DNA of 64,000 nucleotides from Ctena decussata (GCA_963989385.1 OZ022511.1:7378001-7442000), one strand, 5' to 3'; positions 21,919 to 33,629 are shown, counted from the first letter of the stretch. A program made the numbers and translations. Notes: generated by a model from the letters alone, not told the origin.

Positions 21919-22957
21919 TGTAACAACCGAGCGGTATGGGTGCTGTTTTCTATATATTAAGTCAGGATGACACCGTCGACTATCTCTCAGGAATAACCAA
22001 CGGAGATAAACACATAAAGACCCAGAATATGATCACATAAGATTTAATAAATTCTCTTAGGCTTCACATCAAAACAAAACATATATAAAGAATGTATTTG
22101 TTGCCTTTTCCAACGAAGCTGGCCCTCAGTCCTTGTAAAATCTAACAATTTCATAAGAACAATTTCCCTTAACGCGCCCCAGTGCAATCTTCGTGACTGC
22201 ACTATAAATAGTAACAACAACAAGCCCCAATGGCGCGTGATTCAAACAGAAACCTACAGGCAACCCCTGTATACACGGCAACCGAAACGCAGCGTATCCT
22301 CTCCGCAGATACTGAACTGAAGCTCCGGATGAAAGATGACGTTTGCTTATATAGTCCAGCGGCCCAGCACACCAGCAAGACGTTGGAAATTCAGCGCGCG
22401 ACTGAGTTCGGCTGGATTTCCAACGTCGCCGGTCGGCTGGTCGCTGAACCCAGCAAACATCTCGCTGGAAAATGTAACGTCAACGGGTGGGGTAATTATA
22501 ACTGAAATTTGGAATTATTTAACATTAAACAATATTCCTTCTACTAACCAAAACTATCGCAGAAATACTATGAAGTAAAATGTCTTGACTTGCTACAGAA
22601 AGCTAAAGCTTGTTATGACGTCACAACAACTGGTAATTGACGCAACATCAACAGAATGATGACCTCATAAGTCGACACGTGGTCTTCAATTATGAATTAC
22701 ATAAACAATTAAAATCAGTTATTACAAGACAGGATGACTCTAAATGGATGGAATGATTATAGAATTAATGAATAATGACATATACGGCAACAACAAGGCT
22801 TAACAACAGTTTGAATTCTGGAATAAACAACATGTAAGTACTTCAGTCCCCACCCGTTGGTTCTTTACAAACAATAAACAAGATAAAATGACATATTGAC
22901 AATATGACCAAGCATCTCCGACAGCTGAGACAAGAATTGTAACACGTGTGTGTGTGC

Positions 22958-23016
<59 letters not shown>

Positions 23017-23276
23017 GAAGTTTGAGGGAGATAGATCTGAAAGAGAGAAAGATTCTTCCAAAATATATTGGTTACTAAAGAGAGGAAGGGCATAATCTCA
23101 TGAACCATAACAACAGCAGCCCCGAGTGCAGACAGAATGCAAAATGAGAGATAGACGGAGGGATAGACAGACAGTACCCCAAAGAACCAAAATGAGATGC
23201 AAACCCCTAACATAGGGTAAACAACACATCAACTATAATGCTTCGAGAAAACAAGTAAAAGTCCTCGACTTTTACA
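21919..23276 (-). repeat. 5' LTR
   Basis: A direct repeat of 10328-11691 with TG..CA ends, followed by the GTAT target duplicate at 23277-23280. It should carry the element promoter; a TATA-like CTATTTATAGT (minus) sits near 22200. Confidence 0.95.
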
Positions 23277-25401
23277 GTATTATTACAAAGACTTGCCAGA
23301 AGATCATGTTGAAGCGAGGAACACAAACGAGAAAGAACATAGCAGACTCAGTTTAACTGATTCCTTTCAAAATCGGATGATATTGCCTAGAGGCAGGTAT
23401 AAGATAATTATGACATATTGTTATTACTTTAAAATCATTATCAAAATGCCTTTTTAACTGAGTCAATGATAATTCACTTACTTTCACTTCTTGGTTTGGT
23501 ATTTAAAAAGGTAACGTATACAACATTCAAATGTAGACGATTTGTCAGATTAGATTTATGATTTTTAATGATATTTTTTTTATTTTAATGATATTTTCTG
23601 TTTGATATAATGCAATAAGGTGTCCCTAGCACCAGCTTCAGCTTAACTGACTCAAATTGAGCCCAGATGATTCTAAGCATAACTTTCAAAATGACGACGT
23701 ACGAGGAATCTTTCCACAGTAGCCCAACGGTACTTTACTGTAGCTGCAGTAGGAAAAACTACACATACCTTTTAACCTGTTATGTACGTTACTTTGGTGA
23801 AAATATATGCTACAAGGCAACTTTGGGATTATACATTGTTTTTATAGAGAAGGTAAATTAGAGTAAAGGGGCAATGAGCAGGAATTAATGTTGTCTGCGC
23901 AACAACCCTACCACGATACCAAACTGTCTATAGCTGCATAAAGATATAAGATAAGTAGTAAGACGATACTAGCAGCTAGCCAGATAAAAATGCAACCCCT
24001 TACAAGTTCATGGGTACAAAGCTAGCCTTAAACAAACAAAATTAGGCATACAAAATTTTCATCTATTTTCTTTCCTTTTCCATATATGCCATTTATACAC
24101 CAGCATGATGGAAAATATACATATGAAACAAATCGAGTTTTCGAAGACGACAGATAAGTGGACAATACAAACTATGAAATAGATACACCAGAACTGATGC
24201 TCCACCTTGGGGCTGTCAATAATAAGTTACATGAGTCGATTTAAACCGGTCAATCTAAAAATATTTTTACTCAAAATAATAAAGGTTACGCATATTTGGC
24301 AGTAGCAATATTTAATCTCGGGGAGTTTTTTTTTCAAATGTTACAAACGTTACCTTTCTGAATACAAAACTGTAAGTAACTAGAAGTTATTTGATATTTT
24401 GTGGTTTTGTTTAAACTTTCAAAGTTATTTGGGTATTAATGAAAGTTTTTTTCATGTACAGATTAACTCATGAAGGCTTCATTTGAACATCAGGGCAATT
24501 TGAGCATTGCATGTCATGTAAATTACACTGTTTTCCGTCTATGTAGGCGACTACTATGCATAAATTTCATTTTACGATAAACAATAAACATATTTATCAC
24601 AACTGTGTTGTTTCAAAGTCAGAATTTGAAAAGAGTGTTTTCCTGATGTGAATGACAGACGCTTTACGCAAACATTTTAATCTGTTAAGTACGTTACTCT
24701 GGCTAAAATGGGTTGTAAGGTCAAAAATAATTTTTAAGCTATTGTGTTATATCATGGCTAACATGATCTTTTTGCAAAAGGCAACAATTTGTCAAGTTTA
24801 AATTGGTTATTAGCCACTTTTTGTACGAACAATTATACGAAAAATAACTTTTCAGCCAAAAACAGGGAATAGGTGTAACTGTTCAACAGGACGTGGTTGA
24901 CAAAGTATAAAAGCTAGAGGTCTCATTTTTGTTTTACTAGAAATCCACTAAAAGGGGCCAATTGAATAGTAAGTAAAAATGATCATTTTGGGCCTTTTTG
25001 TAATAGAGTCTTCGTAAAATGCAACTACTTAAGTTCCAATTTTAAATTTTCAAGGGGTACATGATATATTGTAACGAAAATAACAATACCAAAGTTCTGA
25101 ACTGTTTTCTGAGCAGCCTAATTTATAGCATATTAACTGTTCTTACAGAAAATATTTAGATTTGATACATTTATATAGTTTAAACACATTTCTTATTGAC
25201 TTCAATAAATATTTTTGATTTTCAAAATTTAAAGGGGTAACGTAAATAACTGGCCACTACAAAGTTATGCAAGGTTTGACAAGGTGGCAAACGCTGAATT
25301 TGATAACTAGAGACCCAGACAATCATTTTGATATATAAAAACAAATGTTACACTCCGTAGACCACCCCATTGAAAGATAGCCCATCAAGTTTGCTCCACT
25401 A
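23277..25401 (-). repeat. Right arm of the foldback element
   Basis: The inverted copy of 8339 to about 10000; e.g. GAGCCCAGATGATTC at about 23660 matches GAATCATCTGGGCTC near 9901. The part next to the LTR element (23281 to about 23620) is spacer without an obvious partner. No exon seen. Confidence 0.7.
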
Positions 25402-25673
25402 TTAACAATAGCATAGCAACCACTTAAGTCGTTTTATGAATACGGCCCAGGTCCATTTGCGCTGTGTTTTGGATTAAGAGACCACTTAAAGTTGAGGTTA
25501 ATAGGTTAATTAAATGCCAAAACGTAACTGAAAACAGGAATAGGCGAAAAGGCATTGTTGTAAAGTCCTTTGTGGTGCCCTACGATCCTGCAAGGCTATG
25601 GTATAGAGCAGACTAAATTAGAAAACGCAATAACGTGTTGTATGGAAAGACAGAAAAGTCCATGGAATCTTAC

Positions 25674-25871
25674 CGTAAGCCCGTCCACGATCATCAACAA
25701 GGATCTGGGTCACCCTGGCGTCAACAAGAACCTGTCCTCCATGGCTCTGTATGATCGGAATCATATGAAATGGAATCTCACTGGGGCCACCCACGGGATA
25801 GAAGGCCCCGGGGATGTAGTGATTTATCAGGCTGCAGTATATTGGAAGGCTGAAATCCGTCTGGAATGCAG
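25674..25871 (-). CDS. RETSAT: RETSAT-like gene, exon 6 of those found
   Basis: 198 bp, acceptor TTTCAG at 25872 and donor GTAAGA after 25674; phase 1 in and out. It encodes the segment with HYIPGAFYPVGG and GGQVLVDARVTQILVDD, matching the conserved GxFYPxGG region and the following glycine-rich strand of retinol saturase/carotenoid isomerase-type oxidoreductases. This is the last exon found; the C-terminal ~260 residues expected for the family (about 610 total) are not seen at lower coordinates. Confidence 0.85.
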
Positions 25872-26424
25872 CTGAAACAAATTCAACCCATTTATGGCCA
25901 GCAATACATTGATGAGCCGGGTTCAAGCAAAGAACTGTCGTCTTTTTGTTTCTTTTTATGTAAACAGCGAAGACCCTGAATAGACTGCGCGCACTAGGTA
26001 TTCGCTGATCGCATTAGCTCTCATTCTATGATTCAGGTTTCTTTGTCCACCATTGGGCATAATTAGATATACATTTCGGTAGGGGTTCATCCAACAAGCC
26101 GCGGAAGGCTGTGTCTCGCCTATATGCGCATTGTCACAAAATGGAGCTAAACAAGACGACTCGACAAAAGTTATACGCCGCCAACATCTCATAAGCGATA
26201 CTCCTGCCTTGCTTTCTGTTAGTCGCAAGCGAGACGAAGCACACATAAAGCATTCATATGACTGTTTCATGAAACAAGTCGCCCAAGGGCAACGATCGCT
26301 CACCTGCCAGTATATGCTCAGGTCAAGTGGCCAAAATGCAAGCTTTCGGCTCAGGCAGGCTAATAAACAGGCTGCAATTCTATAGGATTGGATAGTGAGT
26401 GTGTAAACTGTTCCATCATGGCCA

Positions 26425-27636
26425 CTTCTATAAAATCACTAAATGACCTTGACCTCTAGTATTTATAGAAGTTGAGGTTGGCTGCAATTCCATATCAAAG
26501 AGCTCAATAGCAACAGAAAAATGCACTTTCTCATCCTTTCCCATTGAAAAGACTAAGGGACCAAATTTGACCTTGCCATAAAATAGGTCAAGGTCAACCT
26601 AAGGTCATCATTTATATAAACTTTGTAGTACTATAGTCTATGATGCCACATACCAAGTTTCAAGGCAATCGGCATAGTGGTTGTTGAGAAGAAGAATTTT
26701 TAAGGTTTTTACCATAAATGGGCATGGTGGCCATCTTGGTCATGTGATCTGGGTCAAATATATAAACTTTTGTTTCTTTATATTGTTACTGCGGCTATGG
26801 ATTCGTTCCGCTGAGGTGCGGGGCCAATGTCGATATGAGAATTGAAATACTACTACTATTGTTAAGGCTCTATATGAAATTTGGCTTCAATCAGCCCAGT
26901 GATTTCTGAGGAGAAGTCCTTTGTAAATGTTGACGACAGATGACGACGACAATGACCTTGACCTCTAGTATTCGTAGGGGTTGACAATGACTGAATTTCC
27001 ATATTACAGACAGAGGACAATAGCAACAGAAAAATGCACTTTTTCTGCTTTTCCAATTCAAAAGCTCAAGGGACCAAATTTGACCTTGCCATAAAACAGG
27101 TCAAGGTCAACCTAAGGTCATCATTTACGTAAGCTTTGTAGTACTGGAGTCAAAGATGCTACATACCAAGTTTCAAGGCAGTCGGGCCAGTGGTTCTGGG
27201 GTAGAAGATTTTTAAAGGTTTTTACCATATATGAGCATGGCGGCCATCTTGGTCATGTGACCTATGCCAAATATATAAACTATCGTTCCCACATCCTGTT
27301 AAGTCTTTATATGAAATTTGGATTCAATCAGCCCAATGGTTTCTGAGGAGAAGATGTTTGAAAATGATGACACCCAATGGCCAAATGACCTTTGATCAAG
27401 GTCACTAAATGACCTTGACCTCACATATCCATAGGTGTGTAAATTGACTACATTTCCATATCACAGAGCACAAAAGCAACAGAAAAATGCACTTTTTCAG
27501 ATTTTCCCATTCAAAAGCCTATGGGACCAAATTTGACCTTGCCATAAAATAGGTCAAGGTCAACCCAAGGTCATCATTTATATAAATTTTGTAGGACTAG
27601 AGTCCAAGATGCTACATACCAAGTTTCAAGGCAATA

Positions 27637-27669
<33 letters not shown>

Positions 27670-30253
27670 GGTTTTTACTATATATGGGCATGGCGGCCAA
27701 CTTGGTCATGTGACCTGAGCCAAATATATAAAATTTCTTTCCTGCTTTGCCTGAAGGCTGCATATGAAATTTAATTAAAATTGGCCCAGTAGTTTCAGAG
27801 GAGAAGTTCTCTAAAAATGTTGACACACAACGGACAAATGACCTTTGGCCAAGGTCACTTAATGACCTTGACCTCTAGTATTCATAGGGGTTGACGATGA
27901 CTGCATTTCAGTATCACAGAGCACAATAGCAATATAAAAATGCACTTTTTCAGCTTTTCCCATTCAAAAGCCTAAGGGACCAAATTTGACCTTGCCATAA
28001 AATAGGTCAAGGTCAACACAAGGTCATGATTTATATAAATTTTGTTGTACTGGAGTCAAAGATGCTACATACCAAGTTTCAAGGCAATCGGCCCAGTGGT
28101 TCTGGAGAAGATTTTTAAAGGTTTTTACCATATATGGGCATGGGGCCATCTTGGTCATGTGACCCAGACCCCGGGTATAAAATTTCGTTCCCCTATCCCA
28201 CTGAGACTCCATATGAAATTTGGCTTCAATCGGCTCAGTGGTTTCAGAGGAGAAGATGTTTGAAAATCTTGACGAAGGATGGTCTGTCAGAATGACCTTG
28301 ACCTTTCGTGACATAATATCTTCATCTGGTCATTTAGTCGACCATGTATACCAAGTATTGTACCTTAGACTAAAATAGTTTCTGAGAAATCCACTGTTTA
28401 AGCGTTTTCCCATAAAAAAGCCTAACGTACCAAAGTTGACCATGCCGTAAATTAGGTCAAGGTCAACGCAAGGTCATGATTTGTATAAACTATGATGGGC
28501 CCGCATGGCTGATGCTACACACCAAGTTTCAAGGTCATAGGCCTGTTGGTTCTGGAGAAGAAGATTTTTGAAGAGTTTTTACCATATATGGGCATGGCGG
28601 CCATCTTGGTCATGTGACCCAGACCCCGGGTATAAACTTTCGTTCTCCCATCCCACTGAGACTCCATATGAAATTTGGCTTCAATCGGCCTAGTGGTTTC
28701 AGAGGAGAAGATGTTTGAAAATCTTGACGACGGATGGTCCGACAGAATGACCTTGACCTTTAGTGACATAATATCTTCATCTGGTCATTTAGTCAACCAT
28801 GTATACCAAGTATTGTACCTTAGACTTAAATAGTTTCTGAGAAATCCACTGTTTAAGCGTTTTCCCATATAAAAGCCTAACGTACCAAAGTTGACCATGC
28901 CGTAAATTAGGTCAAGGTCAACGCAAGGTCATGATTTGCATAAAATATGATGGGCCTGCATGCCCGATGCTACACACCAAGTTTCAAGGTCATAGGCCTG
29001 TTGGTTCTGGAGAAGAAGAAGATTTTTGAAGGGTTTTTACCATATATGGGCATGGCGGCCATCTTGGTCATGTGACCCAGACCCCGGGTATAAACTTTGG
29101 TTCCCTCAGCCCACTGAGACTCCATATGAAATTTGGCTTCAATCGGCCCAGTGGTTTCAGAGGAGAAGATGTTTGAAAATCTTGACGACGGATGGTCCGA
29201 CGTAATGACCTTGACCTTTAGTGACATAATATCTTCATCTGGTCATTTAGTCGACCATGTATACCAAGTATTGTACCTTAGACTTAAAGGTAGGTTCCTG
29301 GCCTAGCGATAACAATTATGTTCACAAAATAATTTTGTCTTTTTCTGGGTAGTATTGAATTCTCTTATTTTTCTGAAACTGTTGCTACTGAGAAAATCGT
29401 CAGATGTTGTAGAAAATAGTCGTTTTCCCTTTGGTTTATTTTCTTTTGTTGGAATTCCAGTTCTAAAAATAAATATGTATATATGTCTACAAGTCCGCAG
29501 TTTCTGATGTCATTTGCCAACGGTTAATTTTCTCTTGCCGTGAGCTCTTCCAGAGGTCCTGGCAGGGCGGATGGGTTAAAACTATCCCGAAATGCAATGC
29601 AGCATGACGTCAGCTATGTTATCTATTTTTGGCGCGAACTAAAAATAGCGCTAACTGGTGTGCGAAGCAGAGTTAGGAAATCCCTTGCAAAATGACATTT
29701 CGACGATTTTTTTATTTCCACTTTTTAGTGAAACTTATTCATTTCCTCTTTATAAGTGCTTTCCAACAACTTGGATAAAAATCATCAAAATTATGATGCA
29801 TTCCAAAGTACAGGAACCTACCTTTAAATAGTTTCTGAGAAATCCACTGTTTAAGCGTTTTCCCATATAAAAGCCTAACGTACCAAAGTTTACAATGCCG
29901 TAAATTAGGTTAAGGTCAACGCAAGGTCATGATTTGTATAAAATATGATGGGCCCGCATGCCCGATGCTACATACCAAGTTTCAAGGTCATAGGCCTTTT
30001 GGTTCTGGAGAAGAAGATTTTTGAAGAGTTTTTACCATATATGGGTATGGCGGCCATCTTGGTCATGTGACCTGGGCCAAATATATAAACTTTCGTTCCC
30101 CCATCCTGTTAAGGCTCCATATGAAATTTGGCTTCAATCCACCCAGTGGTTTCTGAGAAGAAGATGTTTAAAAGTGTGGACGCCGACGACGCAGACGACG
30201 CCGACGGACGACGGACCAAGGCTATACTATAAGCTCACCTTCACAGGTGAGCT
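26425..30253. repeat. Tandem array, ~450 bp period, rich in AGGTCA half-sites
   Basis: Seven to eight diverged units with period about 431-504 bp. Each contains TGACCTTGACCT, a FGFTTTACCATAT-like block at DNA level (GTTTTTACCATATATG), GGCGGCCATCTTGGTCATGTG and AGGTCAAGGTCAAC-type motifs. The array ends in GACGCC-like repeats (30180-30215) and a hairpin of AGCTCACCT with AGGTGAGCT (30232-30253). Open frames inside are repeat-derived, not genes. A 536 bp MITE interrupts one unit. It lies in the intron between RETSAT exons 5 and 6. Confidence 0.85.
29288..29823. mobile_element. MITE with TTAA duplication (piggyBac-like)
   Basis: The ends are AGGTAGGTTCCTG and CAGGAACCTACCT, flanked by TTAA at 29284-29287 and 29824-29827. 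Neighbouring array units (e.g. near 28826) show the unoccupied sequence GACTTAAATAGTTTC with a single TTAA, which proves insertion. 536 bp, no transposase. TTAA targeting is typical of piggyBac; family membership is inferred. Confidence 0.9.
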
Positions 30254-30290
30254 AATATAGGGACATTATAGCATTTGCATAAAGAAACAG

Positions 30291-30512
30291 GGTTCGAGGT
30301 TATAAAACTTGAGAATAATATCAAACTCAAAATAAGGCACACTGATTGGCCGCTTCCGAGCGTGGGCTCCGAAGCAGCCAATCAGTGTGCTTTATTTTGA
30401 GTTTGAGAATAAAGCACACTGATTGGCTGCTTCCGAGCATGGGCTCGGAAGCAGCCAATCAGTGTGCTTTATTTTGCGTTTGAGACTGTTCTCAAGTTTT
30501 ATAACCTCTGGG
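30291..30512. repeat. Nested palindromic element with paired CCAAT boxes
   Basis: The outer arms are GGTTATAAAACTTGAGA and its complement TCTCAAGTTTTATAACC. Inside lie two successive near-perfect hairpins, each with CACACTGATTGGC..GCTTCCGAGC and the complement. This places four CCAATCA/TGATTGG motifs within about 130 bp. Confidence 0.8.
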
Positions 30513-30921
30513 CCTGGTGTGTCTGTGCATTCACAGTTAGCTTCATATTTTCTGTTTATATTATGTTGTCGCTGTTATTCATTGACTAACGCCACGCACT
30601 GACCTATACGGATCACTGCGCTATGTTATAAAAATCGTAAAAATGCCATTTATAGGACTTTATGCGTAAGGTCATGATACCTTCCATGAGAACTGAAATA
30701 ATGTCAGCTAGTAAGGCGATGAAATTCCATTTATAACAGCTGTATGATAAACAGAATCTTATCCTCATGGTCATTGCATATCGCTAAAGACTGTTTTCAT
30801 ACAAAATATCCTGACTCGAGTAATTTAAGCTTCTCTGTTTATGGGCTCACAGGCTTATTTGGGTCGTCTGTTGCAAGCGGGATGTGCATAAAATATGTTC
30901 GCGTTGCGATGACAACAATAC

Positions 30922-31126
30922 CTTGGTCTCCGTAGGCATATCCCAGTATGGCTTTTAGTTCGGCATTTTCCGTAATATCATCTAGAAATTCATTAAGTGT
31001 CATCTTAGCCAACTTGAAAAATACGGGAAACATCTTGTAAATAAGCCCCGTCTTTAACAGGATACGGACTACCCATCTGGGAAATATCTTAGGCATGATC
31101 ATACCATACATGGCCCCTCGGGTCTC
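30922..31126 (-). CDS. RETSAT: RETSAT-like gene, exon 5
   Basis: 205 bp, acceptor TTTACAG and donor GTATTG; enters in phase 0 and leaves in phase 1, which joins exon 6 correctly. It encodes a mostly helical segment (PKIFPRWVVRILLKTGLIYK, then ELKAILGYAYGDQ). This corresponds to the region of family members between the substrate cap and the GxFYPxGG motif. Confidence 0.8.
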
Positions 31127-31202
31127 CTGTAAAAGTGAAAGCAGTGAAAGATTGCTAGAATATTTGACTTTTTTTGTGGAGCGTCATGTTTTATATGTAA
31201 TT

Positions 31203-31400
31203 AAAATATGTGGGTATACTTCCAGAGGAAAGTTACTCCGCTTTTTTCAATTTCGCTTCCCTTTCCAATAGGGGGTCAACTCTTAAAAGAAAGAATTTGC
31301 TCCCGTAGGAGCAAATTATTTCCTTTACGAGTTGACCTCATTTTGAAATAGTATGTCATCCGGGGAAGCAATCAGAAGTCATTTAAGTTGTTCTCTTTTG
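31203..31400. repeat. GAGCAAATT palindrome, copy 2
   Basis: The core near 31290-31322 is AGAATTTGCTCC..GGAGCAAATTATT, flanked by GGTCAACTCTTA and GAGTTGACC arms. It lies in the RETSAT intron upstream of exon 5. Outer limits approximate. Confidence 0.6.
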
Positions 31401-32208
31401 TAAAAATGGAAGAAAAGAATGGAGTGTACTTGAAAATACCAGACTTTCCATTGAGAACTTATGGATGACAATAAGCAGCAGCATAAGAAAACCAAAGAAA
31501 AATGCATTTTCGTGAATTGTCAAAATCTTTCTATACCGACAGTAGTCATGGTAGTGTGCATCGTATTTTAAGGTGACTTCTTAACATACAGCAATACCGA
31601 CAGATGCCCCCCCCCTCCAGCTCTTAGATTTAGCGCTGCATGTTCTTCTAAATCCCAAATACCTTTCGACCATACTTAAGGACGGCTACTCTGGCTACTA
31701 CTCCGACTGAATTGTAAAACTTTTAAATTGCAAGCGGCTTAAGTTTAAGTGGCTAGAAATACTAATTAAAAATCTTAAAGAGTTCCTTCAAGAGCCGAGA
31801 ACAAATTCAAAAGAAGAAGCAGGGGTCATTCTTCGAAGTTTCGTCAACACAAGCTTCATCAGTGACCCTGACACAATCTGGTGACGAAAGCCAGAGAAAA
31901 GCATATTGTAATTTATTGATTGCAGTCTGTTTAAGCTAAAACACGGACGCACAGTCTTACTACAATGAATGATTAATGCTATATCCATGTTGTACCGCCG
32001 TAAATAGCCCTTCAACAGAGACGGTGCTTTAAATCCAAGTTTAAATAAGCCCTACTTCCAATTTTTGAACATAACTATAATAAGTGAATCTTGGTACAAA
32101 ACGAAGTTCTGTTAGCCATTTCAGTGGTTCCTGTTGCTTAAACTGGTCGATCAACATCTGTTGACCATTCCCATCAGGCAGTATAGCATTTAATGTTGAA
32201 ATCACGTA
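31401..32208. other. Intronic, nothing recognised
   Basis: AT-rich intron sequence between RETSAT exons 4 and 5. Short minus-strand open frames here lack homology and lack correct splice phase. Confidence 0.4.
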
Positions 32209-32322
32209 CAAAGGCACACAAGTGTGGTTCAACCACGTTGATACAACACTGTTGCAAGGCACACAATTGTGTGCCTTGAACGGCGTTGTATCAAGGTAGT
32301 TTCAACGTCGTGTACCCACTGG
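32209..32322. repeat. Palindromic element beside exon 4 donor
   Basis: The core CAAGGCACACAATTGTGTGC is part of a perfect 24 bp palindrome, with outer arms TTGATACAAC and GTTGTATCAA and TTGAAATCACGTAC-like ends. It ends about 15 bases from the exon 4 donor. Confidence 0.6.
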
Positions 32323-32336
32323 ATTACAGTACTCAC

Positions 32337-32468
32337 ATCAACGATGCTCATAAACTTATCAATAGCTTTATGATCGTCAGGGAAGAATTTCTTCAAATTG
32401 TCCACATAGTTTTTCCTCCCAGCTGTCATGTGGTACCATTTAGCTTCATCTGGTGGACCAAGAGTGAT
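32337..32468 (-). CDS. RETSAT: RETSAT-like gene, exon 4
   Basis: 132 bp (44 codons), phase 0 on both sides, acceptor TTTCAG and donor GTGAGT. It encodes GPPDEAKWYHMTAGRKNYVD and LKKFFPDDHKAIDKFM, the conserved segment after the FAD-binding region in retinol saturase-like proteins. Confidence 0.85.
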
Positions 32469-32889
32469 CTGAAACAAACCCAAACTCTAGCGTTACTATT
32501 TTCACTGCCTATTGGCCCTCCGGGAAGAGGGTGTTTAAGGCCCGTCGTATCTTTGGTACATCATATGAAAGGCGGAGCCAATCCCTCTCCTTTCTCTGCC
32601 TTACTTTTCCTGTTTCGTAAAAGGTACCCATTTACTGCTGGGTTGACAGAATTTCCAGTCGCCGGCTGGCCCATTGGTGCTTCGACCCCCCGACCTTCTG
32701 CAAAATCACCATCACTAACCACTCCACACGCGCCTCTCTGTACCCCTCGACGTACTTAATGCGCCAGGGATATAATGACAAAGTGCCCAGTTTTTTTTAC
32801 ATGTATGGAATCATTTCTGTTCATTCTGAGTAACGGCAAACCATCATACATGTATCGGACAAAGGCTTTGCCAAGCTAGATAAACATCT

Positions 32890-33112
32890 GGGGCCGTATT
32901 TATAAAACGACTTAAGTGGTCGCCATGCTGTTGCTAAGGCTTAATTTCTATGATGGAGTTTCCCTGTAACTGTGAAAGTTGCTCTGGAGGAACAGTCTGA
33001 AAAAGACTGTTCCTCCAGAGCAAATTTCATACTTGTAGGAAATCTGTTTCATAGAAATTGAGCCTTAGCAACAGCATAGCAACGGCTTAGGTTGTTTTAT
33101 AAATATGACCCC
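32890..33112. mobile_element. Palindromic MITE (GGGGCCGTATT family), intact copy
   Basis: 223 bp, from GGGGCCGTATTTATAAAACG to GTTTTATAAATATGACCCC. It is nearly palindromic throughout, with a hairpin centre of TGCTCTGGAGGAACAGTCT and its complement. This is the reference copy that shows how the split copies at 8120-25448 and 35129-47828 originally read. Confidence 0.85.
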
Positions 33113-33251
33113 TGGGCTCAGTTGTTCAAAGCATCGTTAGCTTAACAATGTCGTTATTCAATGATTCGTTAAGTTGTCTTTGATGCATAAAATCAACTGT
33201 GCCACCAGTTTCATTGCTTGCGCCAATGTGATTCACAAGTATAAGTGTCTA

Positions 33252-33629
33252 CACTGTAAAAAATGTGTTTAGAATCAATGCAAAAAATGCAGTCCGATTT
33301 TTTAAGTGTTTAAATCGTAACATGTTCCCTTTGCAACATGTTTAGGTTTATATTTAGAAATTAAACATGTACAAAACTGGTTATATTTATCTTTTACTTT
33401 GAAAATTTCCACTGTCAACATTTTCGTCTCTTTTTTTCGTTCTTCAACGGGGAAAAGAGAGAATGGATTCATCCGAAACGTGTAACAGAATAAAACGTGT
33501 TTAGCAGACTATGTCCGGGAAAATAATAGAAAAGGCGTACATGTTTAACTATATGACATATTCCTAAACATATTTATACCTAAACATGTAACCACTTGTG
33601 TTTTATAGCTAAGCGCGATTTTTACAGTG
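33252..33629. mobile_element. MITE with CACTGTAAAAA ends
   Basis: The ends are CACTGTAAAAA and TTTTTACAGTG, flanked by TA on both sides (33250-33251 and 33630-33631). Subterminal AAACATGTTTAG-type repeats occur in both orientations. 378 bp, non-coding, in the intron between RETSAT exons 3 and 4. Confidence 0.7.

Larger units (their letters stand above)
10328..23276 (-). mobile_element. Ty3/gypsy LTR retrotransposon, 12.9 kb
   Basis: A complete element in minus orientation: 5' LTR 21919-23276, PBS 21892-21909, gag, pol (protease, RT, RNase H, integrase), accessory ORFs, polypurine tract 11692-11706 and 3' LTR 10328-11691, all flanked by GTAT. The order PR-RT-RH-IN marks it as Ty3/gypsy. About six substitutions separate the two LTRs outside the microsatellite, so insertion is recent. 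It is unusually long because of 1.36 kb LTRs and nearly 2.9 kb between pol and the 3' LTR. One frameshift inside RT makes this copy defective. It lies within the foldback element, downstream of the last RETSAT exon found here. Confidence 0.95.
8339..25401. mobile_element. Long-TIR foldback DNA element with TTA duplication
   Basis: The ends are TAGTGGAGCAAA (8339) and TTTGCTCCACTA (25401), flanked by TTA at 8336-8338 and 25402-25404. The arms are about 1.7 kb: 8339 to about 10000 on plus and 25401 to about 23620 on minus share many blocks, e.g. TCTACGGAGTGTAACATTTG and TGGCAAACCTTGCATAACTC versus their complements. Without the LTR element inside, it would be about 4.1 kb. No transposase ORF is visible, so it is non-autonomous. 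A 3 bp TTA duplication would fit PIF/Harbinger, but that is inference. A third arm copy starts at 61516. Confidence 0.75.
8120..25448. mobile_element. Palindromic MITE (GGGGCCGTATT family), split copy
   Basis: The left part (8120-8338) runs from GGTCGTATTTATAATACGAC through a hairpin core with GGAACAGTC/GACTGTTCC arms to GTTAGCCTTA. The missing right end (CATAGCAACCACTTAAGTCG then TTTTATGAATACGGCCC) is found at 25402-25448. An uninterrupted relative at 32890-33112 shows that these two pieces join. The two ends are now 17 kb apart because a foldback element entered the MITE. Confidence 0.75.

Noticed and set aside
25956..26385. Extra RETSAT exon or antisense gene
   Set aside because: Exons 5 and 6 already join in phase and cover contiguous family sequence; the frames here show no homology.
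26425..30253. CRISPR array or repeated protein gene
   Set aside because: Unit length of ~450 bp, diverged units and eukaryotic context exclude CRISPR. Frames such as 28970-29227 repeat only because the DNA repeats.
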